From assembly GCA_944990035.1 (NCBI GenBank), contig CALYLX010000005.1, forward strand, positions 47,666 to 111,665: 64,000 nucleotides of DNA, read 5' to 3'. The notes under the pieces are model-generated. The model was not told where the DNA came from and did no database searches. It saw nothing but the letters and a program-made list of their open reading frames with translations. The stretch is from Clitopilus passeckerianus. Taxonomy: Eukaryota; Basidiomycota; Agaricomycetes; Agaricales; Entolomataceae. Of this stretch, positions 10,187 through 20,842 are shown one piece after another (the stretch's first letter is position 1; each line of letters starts with the position of its first letter). A program made the position numbers and the translations under genes.

Positions 10187-13100
10187 TCATGACCTCACGC
10201 GCGACCTCATAGGCAAAGGCCTTATCATCCTCACAGGAGCGCCGGCCTCGCCGCCTATGATCTCTCCCTCTTCTACTTCATCCTCATCCTCCTCGTGCAC
10301 GACGGACAGCGAGAACCTGTCCCCATCGTCTTCCTCTTCGAGCCTCGACATTGCCTCCCCCTCATCCTCCTCATCCTCTTCAAGCTCCTCAACCCTCGAC
10401 ACACCCTCCCCCTCCTCATCCTCAACAACATTCACACCAAAAAGCGCCATCTGGCCTCCACCTGGCATCCCGTGTAGATGATCCAACTCCATTGACATGA
10501 ACATCGAGCTCGTGTCACCGGGGTATATAGGGTAGGGGTTCAGGTTGAATGGGTACTCGAGCGAGCGGGAATCGTCTAGGTGGTCGTCGTGGTCGTGATC
10601 GTGGTCGTGGTCTTGGTCGCGATAGTGAGGCCGGGATCGAGATTGGGGTTGAGATTGGGAGGGAAGATCAAGCTGGGAGTCGTTGAGGGATAGGTCCCTG
10701 GATTGGTCCTGACTTCGACTCGCGTCGGGGTCGTCGTCTTCGGAGGCTTCGGCTGAGGAGAGTCGTTGGTCTTGATCAGACCCCGACTGCGACTCCACCT
10801 CCATCGACTGGGACCTATCCTCGTCCTCGTCCTCGTCCTCTTCTACTTCCTCATCTTCATCCTCCCTATCCCGAACCGACTCCGGCGTCCTCAGACTCAA
10901 CTCCATCATCCTTCCTGAAATAACCTCCCCCTCCTCCTCCTCCCTGTCCCTATCCCTATCAACTATCCCATCACTAGTTCCAGTCCTCGTAGGCGTAACA
11001 GGCGTCAAAGGCGTCGACGCCCTAACCGTTGGTTCATCCACCAGCAATAAATCTCCAAACTCCCCTCCTTCTAGGTTTCCAAAATCAAAATCCTCTCCGA
11101 ACCCTTCGTCCTCCGCCTCTGCCTCTGCGTTAGAAGGGGGTGGACGAGAATGGGAAGGATGTTGGAGAGGAGCACCAGGAGGAGATATTGAAATACCAGT
11201 GAAAGATGAAAGTGGATAACTGGTGTTCGGGAACGAGCTCCCGCCTGGAGTAGCAGACCCCCCGCCACTACCACTGTCAACACCACCGGCATTAGCAGAA
11301 GACGCCTCAACGCCCGCAAACGACAACCCCGTACTCGTTCCTGAAGAACCTACCCCAAACACCCCTGTCGTCTCAGGTGACGAAAACACAGACGGAGAGA
11401 TGACGAGGAGGGTGGGTTGGGTGAGGAGCGGGGTGGTGGCGAGTTCCATAGATCTCTCGCCGTTTTCGCTGGGGGTTGCTCGGCCTGCTAGTGGGTCTGG
11501 TGAGGATGAAGGTGAGGGAGAGGGTGGGTGGGGAAGGGGGAGTGAGGAATTGGGTAGTGGGGAGGGTTGAGATTGGTGGGTGGGTGAGATGGAGGGGAGG
11601 GTGTTTGGTGTAGGTGTAGCTGGAGCAAGTGCCGGGAGAGGTGCAGTAGGGAGGCTTGCATTAGCAGGGGTGAGGCTGGAGTGGTGAGGAGGAGAATGGG
11701 CTGGGTTTACTTCCTGGCGACCGGTTTGCAGCCAGCTCTGCTCTCCCTTACCGCCTTCCTCGGGACCTCGATTGAGGTCCAAATGGGATATAGATATATC
11801 GGCAGATACACCGACCTCTCTACTTTGATTATTCCGCTGCATAAATAGTTTCTGTTAGAATACGCCTTCTATAGGTAGATGGATACACATAAGACTCACA
11901 TCCATAGGCTCTCGCGTTCCGTGTCCAAATGCATACGCATGCATCCACTCCGATGGAGTCTGTACACCCATCTCAACGTATGCTTTTATCTTCACCGTCT
12001 CTTCTTCCTCAACCGCCTTGTCCTCCGTGTCTCCCTCCTCCTCTTCTTCTTCAACATCCTCATCATTGGACAAGTCTCGCTTGCGTTTCTTCCTCGGTGT
12101 ACCAGGCCGTCGCGAGATCCGGGATCGAGGAGATTTTGGTGATTTGGGGGACTTTGACCTCTCTTTCTTCCCTTTCGCCTTCTTCTCCCGGCTCTTGTCT
12201 TCCTCCTTGTCCACTTTTCCATTCCCATTCGAGGACTGTAAGATCAACTTGACGGGATCACCAAAAATGGACTCTTGTTCAACCCTCGACCTTCTCTCCT
12301 GTTCTCGTTCACGGTACCGTCTTGATAGTTCAGGTCTGGCTGGAGAGGAGACAACTGGTGGTTGAAACGAAAGAGAGAAGGCTGGGGATATTGGCGAGGG
12401 GCCCGGTGAGTGTTTGGAGGATGGTGGGTGACCTGGGGAGAATGAGAGGAGGTGGAGGTCTGAGGCAGCAGATGCGGGGGAGATGTGAGGTTGAGATTGG
12501 GGGTGGTCGACGTCTGGTTCTGAATCAGAGCTTTGTGCGGGTTGGTCTGCCTGTTGGCCCTTGTCGCTCTGAACAGGGGGTGGACGTCTTCGCTCCTTGA
12601 CCATTCTCTCCAGTTCCTCCCTCTCCAGCTTGAATTTCTCCACCTTTGCCTCGAGGTACCTCACCTCCTCTTGTACCTCGTCGTACTTTGCGTCTCTAGC
12701 CAGATCCATAGACGGTTCATGAACGGAATCATCGACTGTCTTGAGTGACTTTGTAACTCTGAGACGTTCATCTTCAAACGCGTCGATTTGAGTGGCCAGA
12801 TGTTCAATCTGCGATTCCAGGCCAGTACGGTCGAGTGAAGTGGCAGGTGCGGAGAAAACATCGTCTTCCTCGAGGTTCGAACTGCGCCACTTTTGTCTCT
12901 CAAGCTTGAATTTGTCGATTTGACCAGCGAGGAGTTTTATTTCATCGTCCAATGGTCGTGTTTCTTTGGATTTGGCAGTTTCTAGCTAGAAATAAATTGA
13001 GATAGTTGCTAGAGATTTAGAGAAAACACGCACCTTTTTAGCCAAGACTTTGACTTCATGCTCTAATTTCCTATTGGTATGATTCAACTCTTGAGTCGAA

Positions 13101-13402
13101 TATTCTCGTTTTTTGGCAGTCTCGACTTCGTGTTTTGCGAGTTGAGCCTGTAGTGCCAATATCCGAGATTTAGCAACTGCATGGCTCTTTTTCTCTGCCT
13201 GCAGCTGCGAATGCAACGACTGGATTATCGAGCGAGCATACGAGACATCTTCGTCTGGCTTCTTCTCCTCGAGTTCAAGAGGATCGAGCAACCAAGTGCA
13301 TTCCAGTCTTGAAACAGGAAATACTTGAAGATTTCCATGCGAGTCTTCAATTTTGCTAATAAACTCTTGAACTGCGTCTTTCAGTTCGTCCAGTTCGTCC
13401 AT
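10187..13402 (-). CDS. Large coiled-coil, acidic low-complexity protein of unknown function (probably nuclear)
   Basis: Exons 13402-13034, 12985-11900 and 11836-10187 join to 1034 residues. The first 330 residues or so are predicted coiled coil (heptad-like segments such as SIIQSLHSQLQAEKKSHAVA and VRYLEAKVEKFKLEREELER), with three repeats of a KFKLER-type motif. The middle has a dense basic stretch (KKAKGKKERSKSPKSPKSP, then RRPGTPRKKRKR) that looks like a bipartite nuclear localisation signal, followed by an acidic run. The C-terminal half is Ser/Pro-rich, then strongly acidic (Glu/Asp runs), and ends PLPMRSRVRS. No catalytic domain is recognised. The ATG lies only 14 bp from the ATG of the divergent gene, so the two 5' untranslated regions must overlap, or one of the starts is misplaced. 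Function unknown. Confidence 0.7.
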
Positions 13403-13416
13403 CGTCGTTGGCAACC

Positions 13417-15908
13417 ATGGCCAGCTCAGTGGCTGTGTCCACATCAATGCCTCTCACTTCCCCACTCACCGCTCCGCCGAGAAGGCTTTCAACGAGAAGG
13501 TCTTCAGCATGCGCACCAGATCCTTTCAATAAAGCCTACAGAGATGATATTCAGTCTACGAGTACATTGACAATCGTAAAAGTAGTCCAACAACAACAAC
13601 CTCAGCCAGATTTCCATCATCGACCATCGTCACCTCAGCGGGGTAGATCCTTCAGAGGCAGATCCAGAGCTGACCAGCAGCAGCAGCAATCTCAAAAAGA
13701 TGAAACCTCATCGTCGCAGCGAATGACTTTTGCATTCAATGCTTTCCAGCCAACTCAAGCAGGTTCACCGCCTTCTTCTCCCCGCCTTCGTCCGTCTTCG
13801 CCTCACCGTCATCACTCCCATCGTGGTCTGCCCCAGCCAAGACTAGGCCCCGAGCAACTCGTAGACCTAGCCAAGACTTCAATTCAGAGCTCCCAGCTAC
13901 CCCAGAACCAGAAAGAGGCCAATCTTCAACCAGCTACATTCACTCCGCTCCCATACAACATCTACCTCCCCTTCATCGACCGTCCAACCGAAGTATCTAC
14001 CCTCATATCCTCCCACCCCTCCATCAAGCTCTTCTCTCTTCTCTCCCAGACTTTCCCCCCGCCTAACAACGACGTGGATCCTCCTACCATCGCCACGATC
14101 CCGTCCAACCCGCACGTATGGACCTACGCGCAGCTTTATGCCCATCTCACGCTTTCCACCCGCCAAGAAGTCCCAGACGACATCTGGGTCCTCAAAGCGC
14201 GCAAAGCTATCCTCGCACACAGCGAGCTCATCTGGGAGCGTGTCAAAGGCGCACTCGGAGTTCCTCCCGAACTCGATTTCGACGCTGACCTTGAAGGGTT
14301 GGAAGAATGGGAAAAGGAACAGGCTGCTGCTGCTGCTGCTGCCGAAAATGAGGATGAAGCCAAACAGACCGAAAGCCCTGTCGAGGAAAAGTCTACTACT
14401 ACTATCACTACGACGGCAGCATCCCCCAACCCAGACCCTCCCCTCCCCTCCTCCCGCTCCGTCCGATCCGTGAGGTCAGTAAAATCCACATCCTCGATCG
14501 ACACAGACGACATCCCAGATGACGCCGGCCACCCCGCCCACGGGCACTGGGACGACTGGGACGCCATCATGGATTCGCCTCTCTGGGCTCGCCCCAAGTC
14601 CAGATTGGCACAGGACCCCTCGAGTCCGGTGTTCCCTAGTTATGGGGATTATGGATTGGAGGGGGAGAGGCCACCCAGTCCGAGTAACTTGTTGGTCATT
14701 GAGCCGCTGTTGGTTAATCCGAACGCCGGAGGTATGAGTCCTGGAGGGACAGGACCGGGAGGACCGCCGGTTGCGAGTGCGCATGCCGGGATGCTGTCGA
14801 GTGAGATTACGGGTGTTGGGTTGGGGGATATACAGGAGGGTGCGGAGGAGGAAGAGGAAGGAGGGGCGGGTGATATGCCTGTGCCTCCTCAGGGCGAAGA
14901 CTCCAACACTAACAAGGAGGAAGAAGGTCTAATCGCACCACAGGATATCCAAGGCCTACGTATCTCGACCAGTCCAGCATTCAATCCTATGTCCCCCTCC
15001 GCACTTCAAGCTTCTGTGCCACTTCCTCATATACCTGGAGTCGGAATCCCGATCCCTCATTCGGGCTCTGGAAGCTCGTTGAATGCTCAGGCTGTACCCT
15101 CGCCTATATCTCCACTCCCGCCTTACTACCCAGGCTACGGAGTTAGCCCTAGCCCATCTGCGATTTATTCTTCGAACCCTTTCTTCACCTCTTCATCCGC
15201 TACTTCCGCTGCACCAGGGGCTACCACCTCAACCGGCACCGGCACCTCCCCAATCATCGCCCCCCAACACCCAGCCCAGCCCAAATCCCGTCCGGGCTCG
15301 TTCTCCCTCGTGGGCGAGTTCCGCCGTTCCGGATCCTTCGGGTCCTTGGGGTCACTAAGGGAACTAGGCAATTTCTCGGCTGGGCATTTGACGAATACGA
15401 GTGGGATTGAGGATTCGGGATCTGAGAGGAGTTTTTATAGTTCGTATGCTGGTGGTGGAGGAGGGGAAGGGAGGGGTCCGAGGTTCCCTAGTAGTTTTGC
15501 ACAGGCTAGGAGGAGGATGGGCGGTGCTGGGGCTGGTGCTGGGGAAAAGAATAAAGTTGGGGGTGGAGGGGGTGATTTGAAAGATGCGTAAGTCCACCTT
15601 CTCCCACCCAACCATCTGGACCCAGGAAACTAATCGATTCACTCCTCGTCAACAGGGAAAACGCACCACTGAGCTTCGGCATTGGGATCGGGAGGAAACC
15701 ACGGACGTTGTCGCAATCTTCTACGACATCTATTCCGGCTTCGACTTCGGTGCCGCTGGGCGGGAGTGTGGCTGGGTATAAGAGGTTGAGTTGGGGTGTG
15801 CCTGCGCACACGGGGGCGAGTGGGTTGAGTGTACTTGCGCAGAGTGCGGAGGGTGGCAATGGGGGAAGTGGGACGGCGACTCCTGTGACTGGGTCTGGGT
15901 CTGGGTGA
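13417..15908 (+). CDS. Ser/Pro/Gly-rich protein of unknown function
   Basis: Two exons (13417-15587 and 15656-15908) give 807 residues. The N-terminal 150 residues are rich in Ser, Pro, Arg, Gln and His (poly-Gln tract, PSSPRLRPSSPHRHHSHRG). An ordered region at about residues 180-300 (TPLPYNIYLPFIDRPTEVST, SHPSIKLFSLLSQTFPP, then DDIWVLKARKAILAHSELIW) looks like a folded domain but is not one I can name. The rest is low complexity with Ala, Glu, Ser/Thr and Gly runs, and conserved-looking SFSLVGEFRRSGSFGSL and YKRLSWGVPAH patches that could be phosphorylation or binding motifs. The ATG is 14 bp from that of the opposite-strand gene. Function unknown. Confidence 0.7.
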
Positions 15909-16294
15909 GCGGCGAAGGTTATTTTTTGCTCTCGGGGCTTTGCTTTCAAGATCGATGTGGCACTGGGTGTTTTCGACGCTTTCGACTTGGCAAGACTTTT
16001 CTCAAGGTTCAAAATCACGATACAAGATGCACAATACACGAGCAAATCAACGAACGATCCAACGAACGATACCAACAATTATTTTCCTTTTTCTTTCTTA
16101 TAGGTTGTAGAATTAAAGACTCTGGGCTCTGGCAGATTGTGTTGTAATACGAATTGTTGTAAAGATACGAAACGAAAATGGTGTATACATTGTATCAAAT
16201 GTCAATGGACGTCATGAAGACGAATTGAAAGAAATTGTTTCGAGATTAAATAAATGGGTTAAGTTTTAGTGTAGATATAATACCGTACTACTAA
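15909..16294. other. Intergenic, convergent 3' regions
   Basis: 386 bp between convergent stops. It is AT-rich toward 16150-16290, as expected for 3' untranslated regions and poly(A) signals. No gene. Confidence 0.5.
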
Positions 16295-17158
16295 TTAATT
16301 CTTCCCGTCGTTCCCATCATCCTTATGCGAATCGTCATAACCTTTGTTTTCTTCGCCCTTATTGTCATAACCCTTCTCCTCATGGCCTTTATTGTCGTAC
16401 ACCTTATCATCGTGCCCCTTCTGTTCATATCCCTTCTGCTCATACTCCTTTTTATCATATCCCGTCTGCTCATACCCCTTGTTGTCGTAGCCCTTCTCCT
16501 CGTACTGCTTATTATCATACCCCTTGTTATCATATCGCTTGTTGTCGTACCCCTTATTGTCGTAGCCCTTGTTATCGTAAGCATGATACATCCCATCGTC
16601 ATATTTGGGGTCGGGGTGGTACTGGCCGTCGTCGTAGCCGTAAGCATCCTTGCCGTCGTAGCTTTTGCCGTACTGGTTATGATCGTGATTGGACGAGTCG
16701 GAGGACCAAGAGTTGGAATAGCCGTCTTTGCCATAGCTATCTTTGTTATAACCATTCTTCCCCTGGTCAGACCAGTTGTCGCCTCCATTCTTGTGGTCAC
16801 CATCCTTGGATGAGTTGTCGCCCCGCTTGTAGTGATGGTGGTTGCGATAATCCCCATAACCGCCATGGCCGTGGCCATAGTCTCGATGGCCATAACCGCC
16901 TCCATAGCCATGTCGGTCATCATAGCTACCGTGATAACCTCCATATCGATGGCTTGGACGGTAGTGGTTGTATCCTCCTCGGTGGTAACCACCATAGCCG
17001 CCATCGTGACCGTAGTCTCGAGCCTGATAGATGCGTTAATTACTGTAAAGTAGCTTTAAGATATGATGGCTTACCTCAATGTTGTTAACGCCAGCAATTG
17101 GCCTTGCAGCTGCAAAGGCAGCGAGAGTAAGAGTGAACGCGGTGTACTTGGCGAACAT
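16295..17158 (-). CDS. Secreted Tyr/Gly/Asp-rich repeat protein, copy 2 (intact)
   Basis: Exon 1 (17158-17075) and exon 2 (17023-16295), separated by a 51-nt intron, give 270 residues. Residues 1-20 are a signal peptide (MFAKYTAFTLTLAAFAAARP). The mature part begins ARDYGHDGGYGGY and is rich in Gly, Tyr and His. It then has a conserved HHHYKRGD segment with a Lys-Arg pair that could be a Kex2 site, an Asp/Asn/Ser-rich region (NGYNKDSYGKDGYS), a DDGQYHPDPKYDDGMYH block, and about 15 imperfect repeats of GYDNK / GYEQK / GHEEK to the C-terminus. The protein is very hydrophilic and probably disordered and extracellular. A cell-wall, adhesive or processed-peptide role is conceivable but unproven. 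This is the intact counterpart of the gene at 8818-9561, in inverted orientation. Confidence 0.8.
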
Positions 17159-17274
17159 GTTTGAGTAAGAGAAGTTTGTTTATTAAGAAGTCAAAGCAGC
17201 TGATGGGGTAGTTGAGATGGTAGAACGCTAGAGCGCTGGATTGGTGATGCCTGAATCTGCCACAATCAATACCC

Positions 17275-17504
17275 TTTTTATACCTTTTCCCTCGAATTAG
17301 GGGGATGGCCAGGTGATGCATAGTAGAGGAGAAATTCGGTCATCGTCGTCATTCCTCCTCTTCAGTAGTCAGTATCTGACGCAAAGATACAAGAAGGCTG
17401 TGATAGGGAGGAGGGGTACAAGGAGAAGAGGGGGGAAAGGGGGGAAAGGAGGAGGCAAGGTGAAAGGAGAGAATACGCCACACCGGTAAGAACGAGTGAC
17501 GTCA
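17275..17504 (-). promoter_or_regulatory. Promoter of repeat-protein copy 2: TATA box, GA-box, perfect CRE
   Basis: On the reverse strand are TATAAAAA (17282-17275), AAGAGGAGGAATGACG (17362-17347) and the perfect palindromic CRE TGACGTCA (17497-17504). The TATA box is about 117 bp upstream of the ATG. A bZIP (ATF/CREB-type) factor is the natural candidate for the CRE. Confidence 0.7.
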
Positions 17505-17741
17505 TCACGGGAGCAAAAATGGAAGCAAAAAAATTGCTCCTTTTGCTTGAGTGGCAGTGACCGAGGAAACTCTGTCCAGACAGGCGCACAAAAGACGCCA
17601 AAGAAGTTGGCAAAGACCGAAGGCATAGTTGTGCCAAAATGGGGGGATGAAATGAGGATTTCTGAGGAGCCTGATGTTGCAATGGAGGTGATAGATCATA
17701 CAGTTTTGGAACTCGACGTTTCAAGAATAATGAGCATCTAG
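17496..17741 (+). other. Possible small divergent reading frame, paired with 8229-8492
   Basis: An 81-codon frame starts with an ATG that overlaps the CRE and reads away from copy 2. Its predicted product resembles the 87-codon counterpart in the left arm. There is no family resemblance, and it may be chance openness in duplicated DNA. Confidence 0.25.
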
Positions 17742-18262
17742 CGAGACGAGTCGCCTAGAATGCAACTGGAATGCCAACGAACGTCGCCACTGAAGTACTG
17801 AAGCCAGACCACCAACGAAAGGGCGACCTAGAAAGCTCTCTGCCCAGCCGTGCTGGCCCGCCTGAGGATACCAGTGGAGAATCTATGGTCAACTCTGATT
17901 CGGCTCAAAAGCTGCGTGTCTCTAAAAACCAATCAACAACTCGGCCAACTTGAGCGACTAGTCGAATAACTGGCCAATGGCCCATGATCAAAGTCATCGA
18001 CTAGATTGAATGACTGGCCATTGACCCTACGTTATTCCTGACATTCCACCAAGGCGTCTTTTTAAGTTCACTCGTCTGCGCAAGTGTGTGTCAATACGTT
18101 CTAACCAAAGAGGATATAGTCTCAGGGGAAAAGTGAAAAATGTGAACAATATGCAGAATCGATAAAGAATAAGTGCATGAATTAAGGGGAAATTAAGATC
18201 TTTTACTAAGGGGACAAGTATAAAAGTGTGGCTATTCTACGATTCAAACTCTAGTATTCTGC

Positions 18263-18954
18263 TCAATTCTTTCCGTAGCTAGAATCATCATTACCCTTGT
18301 TATCATAACCTTGCTGTTCCCAGCCCTTATTGTCATATCCGTTGTTATCACCCCACTTGTTGTCATCCCACTTGTTATCATAGCCCTTGTTATCGGACCA
18401 ACCATGGTACTTGCCGTCGTCGTAGTTGGGGTTGGGATGATATTGTCCGTCGTCGTACTTTGGGTTGGGGTGGTACTGGCCGTCATCGTATCCATTGGCA
18501 TCTTTCCCATCGTACCCCTTGCCGGACTTGTCGTCGTCGCCGTAGTTGGAACCGGAATAACTGGCCTTGTTATAGCCATTCTTCTCTTGGTCATACCGCT
18601 TGTTATCACCATCCTTGTGGTCTTCCCCCTTTGCAGAATCGTCGTCGCGCTTGTAATGATGGTGATCACGGTATCCGCCATAGCTTCGATGACCATAGCC
18701 GCTTCCATAACCATGTCGGTTATATCCACCATAGTGGCCGCGGTATCCTGGGCTGTAATGGTTGTAGCCACCTTGATCGTAGCCACCATAGCCTCCGTGG
18801 TGGTAATCTCGGGCCTAAAACCAGGTGAATGACTTATCGATACAGAAGAAGGTAAGCAGGCGGTAATTACCTCTAGCTCATTGTTGGCCTGGATGGGGCT
18901 TGCCACTGCGAAGGCAGCGAGGGCAAGCGTGAACGCAGAGGATTTAAAGAGCAT
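18263..18954 (-). CDS. Secreted Tyr/Gly/Asp-rich repeat protein, copy 3
   Basis: Exon 1 (18954-18871) and exon 2 (18814-18263), with a 56-nt intron, give 211 residues. The signal peptide is MLFKSSAFTLALAAFAVASP. The mature part starts ARDYHHGGYGGYDQGGY, has the family HHHYKRDD segment with its Lys-Arg pair, and tandem blocks DDGQYHPNPKYDDGQYHPNP. It ends with a shorter GYDNK / WDDNK-type repeat tail and SSYGKN. Intron position and phase (phase 0 after a Glu codon) match copies 1 and 2. The same promoter elements lie upstream. Function unknown; probably extracellular and unfolded. Confidence 0.8.
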
Positions 18955-20092
18955 ATTGAATGAGAGTAATTGATCGAGTAAGAGAGAGATAAGAAGTTGT
19001 TGGATGGCGAAAGAATGCGCTGGTTGATGCTTAAGTCCTGAAAATCGTAGCCCTCTTTATACCTTTCGGGGAGGATTAGGAGACCTCCCAGAAGATGTGA
19101 AGCTGTGGGGATTTGTCGTCATTTCTCCTCTTGCAAGATTATGCCGTGGAGGCAAGAAAGAGGAGGTGGTTGATGAAGGTGCACAGGAGGACCCCTTTCA
19201 GCTGGGTCAGAGAGTAGGGTACGCTACAGTAGGGGGTCTGACGTCAATGCAGGGAGTGTTCCTCCTTTTTGCCTCACTGGCGGCGAGTTCAAGCAGAAAG
19301 CTCGTAGACGCTCTGCGAGCGCTTGGTACCACTTTTTGAGATGCGCCTGACATTGCAAATTCTTGCTTAGAATACGGATGCATGAAGCGCATGAATGACA
19401 AGAATGGCAGGAGAGACGCCTTGCAGAGACTACCTCATGATGCGTCAGGGAGCACCTTTAGTATCGTGAAGTGGTGAAAAGAGTCCTCAGATGCACCATA
19501 GATGGTCCTAGCGCTCCTCCAAGGTCCGGAGTGCGCCCCTCTACCGAAATCTACCAACGAACCATATCCATTGTCAGATTGGGGAGAGGTAATCAGAGAA
19601 GCTCAAATGTACCAGGGTTTGTGTTTTGTAGAGTCAAATATCGTTCCTCTCAACCCGAGTTCCAAGAGCGGCCAACTCAGGCTTGGACTACAGTATAAGC
19701 TAGTGATATGTGTCGGTAATGAAGCCATTTACTGAGCCAGTATAAGGTTCTATTCGCGGATACAGGTGAATGCTGGGTGAATGTGTGAGGGAAACAGAGA
19801 GAGCGTGCGAGGAAACTTGGGCTGATCTTGTTGACAAATGGGGACCGACCAGCACAACTTCAGGCAAAGTCAGGCTCAAACGGATATCCCACCTCTGATC
19901 GTAAGAGCTCTATTGGGACTGCTTCAGTAGGTCAGACGGATACAAAAGGGTTGCATCATGGGTGCCCAGACATACGCAGACTCAGAAGCGAGTCGAAATC
20001 GTGAAGAAATGCAAGACTGAATTGATATGGACAACAAATACGGTAGCGATAAGGAGGGGATATGGATGACAGCTATGAACCGTGAACATTAT
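18955..20092. other. Intergenic: promoter of copy 3 and 3' flank of copy 4
   Basis: About 1.1 kb. The part to about 19250 holds the copy 3 promoter. The rest shows no convincing gene; short open frames around 19471-19735 have no supporting features. Confidence 0.5.
19055..19246 (-). promoter_or_regulatory. Promoter of repeat-protein copy 3: TATA box, GA-box, perfect CRE
   Basis: On the reverse strand are TATAAAG (19061-19055), AAGAGGAGAAATGACG (19132-19117) and the CRE palindrome TGACGTCA (19239-19246). The TATA box is about 105 bp upstream of the ATG. Spacing from GA-box to TATA is 56 bp, against 63-65 bp in the other copies. Confidence 0.65.
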
Positions 20093-20842
20093 CTACCAAT
20101 CGCCACGGTTGCCCCAGGCGTTGTCATTCCCATAACCGTTATTGTGCCATCCCTTCTGATACCCATCCTTTCCATTCCAACCATTCGTATAGCCTTTGTT
20201 CTGATACTGTCCCCCATAGCCACCGTGTCCATCGTACCCATTGGGCTTCCCGCCGTCCTGATACCAAGGGTGGTACTTTCCGTTGTCGTACGATGGGTTT
20301 GGATGATACTGGCCATCGTCGTAATGAGGGTTGGGATGATATTGCCCATCATCGTAGTGGTGACTATCTTTGTTGTTGTGGTGATTGTTGCGGTTATGGG
20401 TGTTGACGTGACCATAGCCCTGGTGAGGGTTGTAAGAATCCCAACCATAGCCCTTTCCGTAGGTATTGCGATCGTTATGATAGTACCCGCTGTGGTCGTC
20501 ATATTGGTTGTGGCCATAGGAGTCTTGGTAGTCTCGCTTGTAGTATTGGTGTTCGCGGTGAGGGTAATAGTGTTTGTAATGATGGTGAACATGACCTTGA
20601 CCCCCATAACCTCGATTATGTCCATACTCATCGTCGTAGTCGTAGCTCTGCTCGTATGAGTAGGGATCATGATGTTTATAGACATTTCTGTGATAATCTC
20701 TAGGCTGAAGTAGCGTAAGTATAAGGCAGCGACTGGAGAACAGAAAGGAACGAACCACAAGGTCATGCCTAGCAACTGGAGATGCAGACACAAATGTCGC
20801 AAAGACCAAGGCCAAAGTAGAGAGGCTGACTTTAGCAAACAT
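20093..20842 (-). CDS. Secreted Tyr/His/Asn-rich repeat protein, copy 4 (most divergent)
   Basis: Exon 1 (20842-20756) and exon 2 (20704-20093), with a 51-nt intron, give 232 residues. The signal peptide is MFAKVSLSTLALVFATFVSASP. The mature part begins RDYHRNVYKHHDPYSYEQ and has a long His-rich segment (GHVHHHYKHYYPHREHQ) followed by YYKRDYQD, which holds the family Lys-Arg pair. Two DDGQYHPNP-type blocks precede a Gly/Asn/Trp-rich tail ending WGNRGDW in place of GYDNK repeats. The intron can be read through in frame, but removing it aligns the RDY segment with the other copies. Promoter elements are shared. Same likely role as its paralogues; function unknown. Confidence 0.8.
   Translation of the reverse strand: MFAKVSLSTLALVFATFVSASPVARHDLVVRSFLFSSRCLILTLLQPRDYHRNVYKHHDPYSYEQSYDYDDEYGHNRGYGGQGHVHHHYKHYYPHREHQYYKRDYQDSYGHNQYDDHSGYYHNDRNTYGKGYGWDSYNPHQGYGHVNTHNRNNHHNNKDSHHYDDGQYHPNPHYDDGQYHPNPSYDNGKYHPWYQDGGKPNGYDGHGGYGGQYQNKGYTNGWNGKDGYQKGWHNNGYGNDNAWGNRGDW

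Larger units (their letters stand above)
16295..17920 (-). repeat. Inverted duplication, right arm
   Basis: Reverse-complement partner of 8016-9561. It covers repeat-protein copy 2, its promoter and an upstream region with a small reading frame. Similarity is last recognised around 17885-17920 (TCAACTCTGATTCGGCTCAA). Confidence 0.75.
17159..18262. other. Intergenic: promoter of copy 2 and 3' region of copy 3
   Basis: About 1.1 kb. The first 760 bp belong to the inverted duplication. The rest, about 17920-18262, holds no recognised gene, only AT-rich 3' flank of the next family member. Confidence 0.55.

Noticed and set aside
16295..16591. Tandem 15-nt repeats of copy 2 as a CRISPR-like or minisatellite array
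   Set aside because: The repeats are in frame, keep codon meaning with silent variation, and have no spacers; they are coding repeats.
9124..20659. Long antisense frames (9124-9594, 16325-16813, 18311-18832, 20027-20659) that look like Val/Ile-rich multi-pass membrane proteins
   Set aside because: They are the complementary reading of the GYDNK-type repeats (TAC/GAC/AAC/AAG codons become GTA/GTC/GTT/CTT), so hydrophobicity is automatic. They lack independent signals, and the sense frames have signal peptides, introns and promoters.
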